NCBI GenBank assembly: GCA_963837105.1
Contig: CAWIMG010000024.1
Coordinates: 149,542-213,541 of the forward strand
From: UBA9676 sp963837105
GTDB lineage: Bacteria > Actinomycetota > Actinomycetes > Streptosporangiales > Streptosporangiaceae
Direction of reading: 5' to 3'
Length of the DNA stretch: 64,000 nucleotides
Shown here: one piece after another, positions 60,524-64,000 of the stretch
Layout of the letters: the number at the start of each line of letters is the position of its first letter
Position numbering within the stretch: the stretch's first letter is position 1
The notes under the pieces: model-generated
The model's database searches: none
What the model was told of the DNA's origin: nothing
The model's input: the letters and a program-made list of their open reading frames with translations, nothing else
Translations under genes and position numbers: made by a program

Positions 60524-61285
60524 ATGCCCGACCGGCTTGTGCAGTACTCGGTGGACCGGGGCATCGCCAGGATCGCGCTCGACTCGCCGCGCAACCGGAA
60601 CGCGCTGTCCGCCGCCCTGGTGGAGCAGCTCGCCCACGCGCTGGCAAAGGCCGGTGCCGACGACACGGTGCGCGCCGTGGAGCTTACTGATACCGGGCCG
60701 GCGTTCTGTGCCGGCGCCGACCTGACCGAGACCAGCCAGGGCGCCATCAGGGCCGGGGCCATCAGAGTGCTCACCCTGTTGCGGGACATCGTGGCGCTGC
60801 CCAAGCCGGTGGTCGGCAGCATCGACGGTCACGTCCGGGCTGGCGGCCTCGGACTGGCCGGCGCATGCGACATCGTGCTGGCTGGCCCGGCGTCCACGTT
60901 TGCATTCTCAGAAGTCAGGCTCGGGCTCGCGCCGGCCATGATCTCGCTGACGACGCTGCCGCGGATGGACCCGCGGGCAGCGAGCCGCTACTACCTGACT
61001 GGCGAGGCGTTCGATGCGGCGACCGCTGCCCGGATCGGGCTGATCACCGAGGCGGTCGACGACATCGACGCAGGCACGCTCGTGGTGCTCGATGCGCTGC
61101 GCGCCTGCTCGCCGCAGGGCCTGCGGGAAACCAAACCGCTGCTGACGGCCGGGATACTGAACGCCTTCGAGGCGGAGGCGCAAGCTCTGGCCGAGCAGTC
61201 CGCGCGGCTGTTCGGTACAGACGAGGCCGCCGAAGGGATCAGCGCGTTCCTGGCAAAGCGGCCCCCATCCTGGGCCGCGGGTTAG
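60524..61285 (+). CDS. Enoyl-CoA hydratase/isomerase family protein
   Basis: 253 residues, ATG 60524 behind GGGAGAGATGG. Crotonase fold: DSPRNRNALSAALVEQL, AFCAGADLTE (CoA/oxyanion), GHVRAGGLGLAGACDIVLAG, and FAFSEVRLGLAPAMIS. Only the second catalytic Glu (in FSEVRLG) is present; the GGxCE position is Gly, as in many actinobacterial EchA-type enzymes. Expected to hydrate the carboxylated enoyl-CoA (methylglutaconyl- or isohexenylglutaconyl-CoA). Confidence 0.87.
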   Translation: MPDRLVQYSVDRGIARIALDSPRNRNALSAALVEQLAHALAKAGADDTVRAVELTDTGPAFCAGADLTETSQGAIRAGAIRVLTLLRDIVALPKPVVGSIDGHVRAGGLGLAGACDIVLAGPASTFAFSEVRLGLAPAMISLTTLPRMDPRAASRYYLTGEAFDAATAARIGLITEAVDDIDAGTLVVLDALRACSPQGLRETKPLLTAGILNAFEAEAQALAEQSARLFGTDEAAEGISAFLAKRPPSWAAG

Positions 61286-61299
61286 GCAGGACGCCGGCG

Positions 61300-61914
61300 A
61301 TGGGATCGAACCGGGTCGCGCTGCGCGAGCCACAGCAAGACCGCAGCCGTGTCACCAGGGCGAAACTGCTCGAGTCCGCGGTCAGCTGCCTGGCCGAGCT
61401 TGGCTGGAGCGGGGCGACCGTGGCCGTGGTCGCCGGGCACGCCGGGGTATCCCGCGGCGCCACCCAGCATTACTTCCCGACCAGGGAGGACCTGTTCATC
61501 GCAGCGCTGGAGCACATGGCCGAGGTGCGGCTGGCCGAGATTCGCAGCGAAGCCACCCGGCTGCCGGCCGGTGTGGCGGCCCCTACCAGGGACGTCGTCG
61601 GGCTGCTGGTGCGGCTTTACACCGGGCTGCCGTTCCGCGCTGCGCTGCAGCTGTGGGCGGCGGCCGCCGCCAGCGAAGTGCTGCGTGAGCTGGTCGTGCC
61701 GCTGGAAGCCCGGCTCGGCCGGGAGGCGCACCGGGCGGCCATCGAGTTGCTCGGCGCGGACGAGTCAGCGCCGGGCGTGCATGAGGCGGTGCAGGCGACG
61801 CTCGACCTGGCCCGCGGCCTCGGCCTGGCGGACACGCTGACCGACGACTCCCGGCGGCGGGACCGCATCATCGCGCAGTGGGCCGCCATGCTGGACCTCG
61901 CCCTGGCCCGCTGA
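61300..61914 (+). CDS. TetR-family transcriptional regulator
   Basis: 204 residues from ATG 61300. N-terminal helix-turn-helix: RVTRAKLLESAVSCLAELGWSGATVAVVAGHAGVSRGATQHYFPTREDLFIAALEHM. The C-terminal ligand domain is ordinary. 14 bp after the hydratase gene; probably represses the AtuA-carboxylase operon and responds to an acyl-CoA or terpenoid acid. Confidence 0.92.
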   Translation: MGSNRVALREPQQDRSRVTRAKLLESAVSCLAELGWSGATVAVVAGHAGVSRGATQHYFPTREDLFIAALEHMAEVRLAEIRSEATRLPAGVAAPTRDVVGLLVRLYTGLPFRAALQLWAAAAASEVLRELVVPLEARLGREAHRAAIELLGADESAPGVHEAVQATLDLARGLGLADTLTDDSRRRDRIIAQWAAMLDLALAR

Positions 61915-61942
61915 CCCGCTTGCGCGGTCTGGGAGGTGGCTT

Positions 61943-62137
61943 GTGGCCCATCGTTCAACCGTGGTCCTTGTGGCCCTGGCGGCTGCTGACACGGTTCTCG
62001 CGGCGACCGGGCGGCATCGGCAGCGCTGGCTGACCAAGCCGCTGCTGATGCCGGTGCTGATGGTGGGCCGCGACCGCCCGGCCCAGCGGCGTGCCACAAC
62101 ACGGACCGGCACTGGCTGGCGCGGGTCAGCAACTTGA
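61943..62137 (+). pseudogene. Lysoplasmalogenase (YhhN family) N-terminal fragment
   Basis: GTG 61943 has a good GGGAGGTGG ribosome site. The 64-residue frame begins ALAAADTVLAATGRHRQRWLTKPLLMPVLMVGRDRPAQR, typical of the first two membrane helices of YhhN lysoplasmalogenases (about 200-230 residues), then turns into non-homologous residues and stops. The rest of the gene is missing; 62138-62251 is only the leader of the next gene. A truncated relic. Confidence 0.65.
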
Positions 62138-62251
62138 GAGGCCACACGCAGATCGGTGAGCGAGCCTGATCCTTGGGGTACGGGGCACCGTGGGGACCGG
62201 AGGGGCGGCGGAGCACCTGCGGGCGAGCGGGACGCCGGAAGGAGCATGGTC

Positions 62252-63850
62252 ATGACGGCACCGGCAGAAGGCCCAGAAAGCGCGGGGCCGGGATTGCTTG
62301 GCCCGCGGATCACCGCCGGGTTGCTCGACCGGCTGGCGGCGCGCGCCGCCATGGCGGGCCGCAGGGACCAGGTACCTATCGAGATGCCGGCGACCGGCAA
62401 GATCCTGGGGCATGTCCCGCACGGCACCGCGGAGGATGTCGCGGCGGCCGCCGAGGCAGCCCGTCACGCACAGCCCGGCTGGGCCCGGATGGGCGTTGCT
62501 GACCGCTCGAAGGTGCTGCTGCGGTTCGCCGAGCGCCTGCTCGCCCGGCAGGATGAGGTGCTCGACCTGATTCAGCTTGAGAACGGCAAGGCCCGCCGGC
62601 ATGCCTTCGAAGAGATCATCGACGTGGCGCAGACGAGCCGTTACTACGCCCGTACAGCCCCACGCTATCTGCGTCCGCAGCGGCGCGCGGGTGCCCTTCC
62701 CGTGCTGACGCAGACCTGGGAGTGTCACCACCCCAAGGGCGTCGTGGGGGTGATCTCCCCGTGGAATTACCCGCTGACGCTGGGCATCAGTGACGCCCTG
62801 CCCGCGCTGGTGGCAGGCAATGCGGTCATCGCCAAACCGGACGGGCAGACCCCCTACTCGGCGTTGTGGGCCGCGGAACTGCTGACTGAGGCCGGCCTGC
62901 CGCCAGGCGTGCTGCAGGTGGTAACCGGCCCCGGACCGGAACTTGGCGGGCCACTCATCGAGCACTGCGACTTTCTGATGTTCACCGGCAGCACCCGGGT
63001 CGGGCGGCTCGTCGCCGCCGAGGCTGCCGGGCGGCTCATTGAGTATTCGATGGAACTCGGCGGGAAGAACGCCATCCTGGTGCTCGCCGACGCCGACCTC
63101 CGCCGGACTGTGCCCGGGGCGGTGCGCGCCGCGTTTTCCAGTACCGGCCAGCTTTGCATCTCGATGGAGCGGATGTACGTCGAGGACTCGGTGTGGGATG
63201 CCTTCGTCCCGCGATTCGCCAAGGCTGCCAGATCGCTCCGGCTGGGTCATTCACTCTACTACAAGCCGGACATGGGCTCGCTGATCTCGGCGACACAGCT
63301 GGACACGGTCGCCCGCCACGTCAGCGACGCGATCGGCAAGGGCGCAAAGCTGCTGGCCGGGGGCAAGGCCCGGCCTGATATCGGCCCCTATTTCTACGAG
63401 CCCACCGTGCTCACCGACACCTCCGCCGATATGGCCCTCTACGCCGACGAGACGTTCGGGCCGGTCATCTCCCTGTACCGGGTCGGTGGGGCGGAGGAAG
63501 CCATCGAGCGCGCCAACGATAGCTGCTACGGGCTGAACTTCTCGGTCTGGACCCGCGACGCCCGGAAGGGCCGCCAGATCGCGAGCCGGCTGCAGGCCGG
63601 AACTGTCAACGTCAACGAGGCCTACGCGGCGGCCTGGGGCTCTGTCGACGCCCCCATGGGCGGCTGGAAGGACTCAGGTGTGGGCAGCAGGCATGGCGAA
63701 CACGGGATACTCAAATACACCAACGCCCAGACCGTCTCGCTCCAGCGGCTCCTGCCCATCGCACCGCCGGGCTCCACGCCACCCGCGATCTACGCCAAGG
63801 CCATGACGGTGGCGATGCGGGCGCTGCAACGGCTGCCCGGCCGCACCTAG
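62252..63850 (+). CDS. Succinate-semialdehyde dehydrogenase (GabD2-like aldehyde dehydrogenase)
   Basis: 532 residues; ATG 62252 has AAGGAG seven bases upstream. ALDH fold with GVVGVISPWNYPLTLGISDALPALVAGNAVIAKPD, SMELGGKNAILVLADADL (general base Glu) and FSSTGQLCISMERMYV (catalytic Cys). This last motif and the length are like mycobacterial GabD2, which oxidises succinate semialdehyde with NADP+. No partner gene nearby; a strong hairpin follows the stop. Confidence 0.88.
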   Translation: MTAPAEGPESAGPGLLGPRITAGLLDRLAARAAMAGRRDQVPIEMPATGKILGHVPHGTAEDVAAAAEAARHAQPGWARMGVADRSKVLLRFAERLLARQDEVLDLIQLENGKARRHAFEEIIDVAQTSRYYARTAPRYLRPQRRAGALPVLTQTWECHHPKGVVGVISPWNYPLTLGISDALPALVAGNAVIAKPDGQTPYSALWAAELLTEAGLPPGVLQVVTGPGPELGGPLIEHCDFLMFTGSTRVGRLVAAEAAGRLIEYSMELGGKNAILVLADADLRRTVPGAVRAAFSSTGQLCISMERMYVEDSVWDAFVPRFAKAARSLRLGHSLYYKPDMGSLISATQLDTVARHVSDAIGKGAKLLAGGKARPDIGPYFYEPTVLTDTSADMALYADETFGPVISLYRVGGAEEAIERANDSCYGLNFSVWTRDARKGRQIASRLQAGTVNVNEAYAAAWGSVDAPMGGWKDSGVGSRHGEHGILKYTNAQTVSLQRLLPIAPPGSTPPAIYAKAMTVAMRALQRLPGRT

Positions 63851-63882
63851 CGATTCCGCAGGGCGAGTATGCGCGGAATCGC
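63850..63882. terminator. Strong hairpin after the aldehyde dehydrogenase
   Basis: GCGATTCCGC (63850-63859) and GCGGAATCGC (63873-63882) form a perfect 10-bp stem with a 13-base loop, overlapping the last base of the ALDH stop. It lies between two converging ends and may serve both. Confidence 0.7.
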
Positions 63883-63894
63883 CGGATACCCACG

Positions 63895-64000
63895 TCACGC
63901 TCCGTTGGGCTGGTGAGCCGGTGTGCTGGGGTCGTCAGGCGTGACCGGGCCCCGGCCTTCTGATCCAGCGATCGGTGCAGCGGCGCTGGCCGTGCGACCC
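63895..64000 (-). CDS. Possible C-terminal tail of a minus-strand gene continuing past the window
   Basis: One minus-strand frame is open from 64000 to a TGA at 63897-63895 and reads ...APIAGSEGRGPVTPDDP..., a plausible flexible C-terminus. The strong hairpin just downstream supports a gene end here. Too short to identify. Confidence 0.3.
   Translation of the reverse strand, partial: GRTASAAAPIAGSEGRGPVTPDDPSTPAHQPNGA

Noticed and set aside
1..64000. CRISPR array, tRNA or rRNA genes
   Set aside because: No regularly spaced repeats, cloverleaf-like intergenic sequence or rRNA signature was seen in the non-coding gaps, although I could not run a covariance search.

Overview
The window is about 70% G+C and uses many GTG and some TTG starts. 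It carries eukaryote-like Ser/Thr kinases, a GTP-type PEP carboxykinase, a luciferase-like (F420-type) oxidoreductase, a CHAT-domain remnant and an IS1380-family element. Together these point to a high-GC actinomycete; I cannot name the genus from sequence alone. No rRNA, tRNA, CRISPR array or phage structure was seen.

Layout. 0-7.4 kb: the 3' end of a glycosyltransferase, a Ser/Thr kinase joined to a beta-propeller (split by an apparent one-base frameshift), a P-loop ATPase/kinase fusion, and a cholesterol-oxidase-like GMC flavoenzyme. 7.5-34.3 kb: a large catabolic region holding a NUDIX hydrolase, a Rieske oxygenase, an amidohydrolase, HyuA/HyuB, an NCS1 permease, a NodB/allantoinase-like deacetylase, two TenA-like proteins, two Atz/Trz-type amidohydrolases, an aldehyde and an alcohol dehydrogenase, a GntR regulator, a glyoxalase-fold protein, an LLM oxidoreductase, two M20 peptidases, a CaiB-type CoA transferase, a two-subunit B12-dependent acyl-CoA mutase, a NicX/M29-like metalloprotein, an MBL-fold hydrolase and a rhodanese. 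Related AT-rich promoter/operator sequences recur at the transcription-unit starts of this region, so I read it as one regulon for uptake and breakdown of an unidentified nitrogen-containing ring compound, ending in acyl-CoA chemistry.

34.3-44.6 kb: a second, tightly overlapping minus-strand cluster (class III aminotransferase, RmlD-like reductase, small alpha/beta-barrel protein, APC permease, Gfo/Idh dehydrogenase, GntR regulator, TPP enzyme, xylose-isomerase-like TIM barrel, FAD-linked oxidase). Its enzyme set resembles inositol or amino-cyclitol/amino-sugar breakdown. 44.7-47.5 kb: an unknown gene and pckG. 47.6-53.8 kb: accessory island with an IS1380-type element (frameshifted transposase, recognisable terminal inverted repeats), a 1074-residue secreted Ig-like protein, a degenerate CHAT-domain fragment abutting it, and a HicB/HicA toxin-antitoxin locus.

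53.9-61.9 kb: an operon resembling the acyclic-terpene/leucine (Atu/Liu) pathway: AtuA-like protein, carboxyltransferase, biotin carboxylase with biotin domain, acyl-CoA dehydrogenase, enoyl-CoA hydratase and a TetR regulator. 61.9-64 kb: a truncated lysoplasmalogenase, a GabD2-like succinate-semialdehyde dehydrogenase, a strong hairpin and the possible tail of one more minus-strand gene.

Several genes are interrupted by single-base shifts (near 1900, 9520 and 18140, and three in the transposase). Each is restored to a whole codon count by a one-base correction, so sequencing error must be excluded before calling them pseudogenes.
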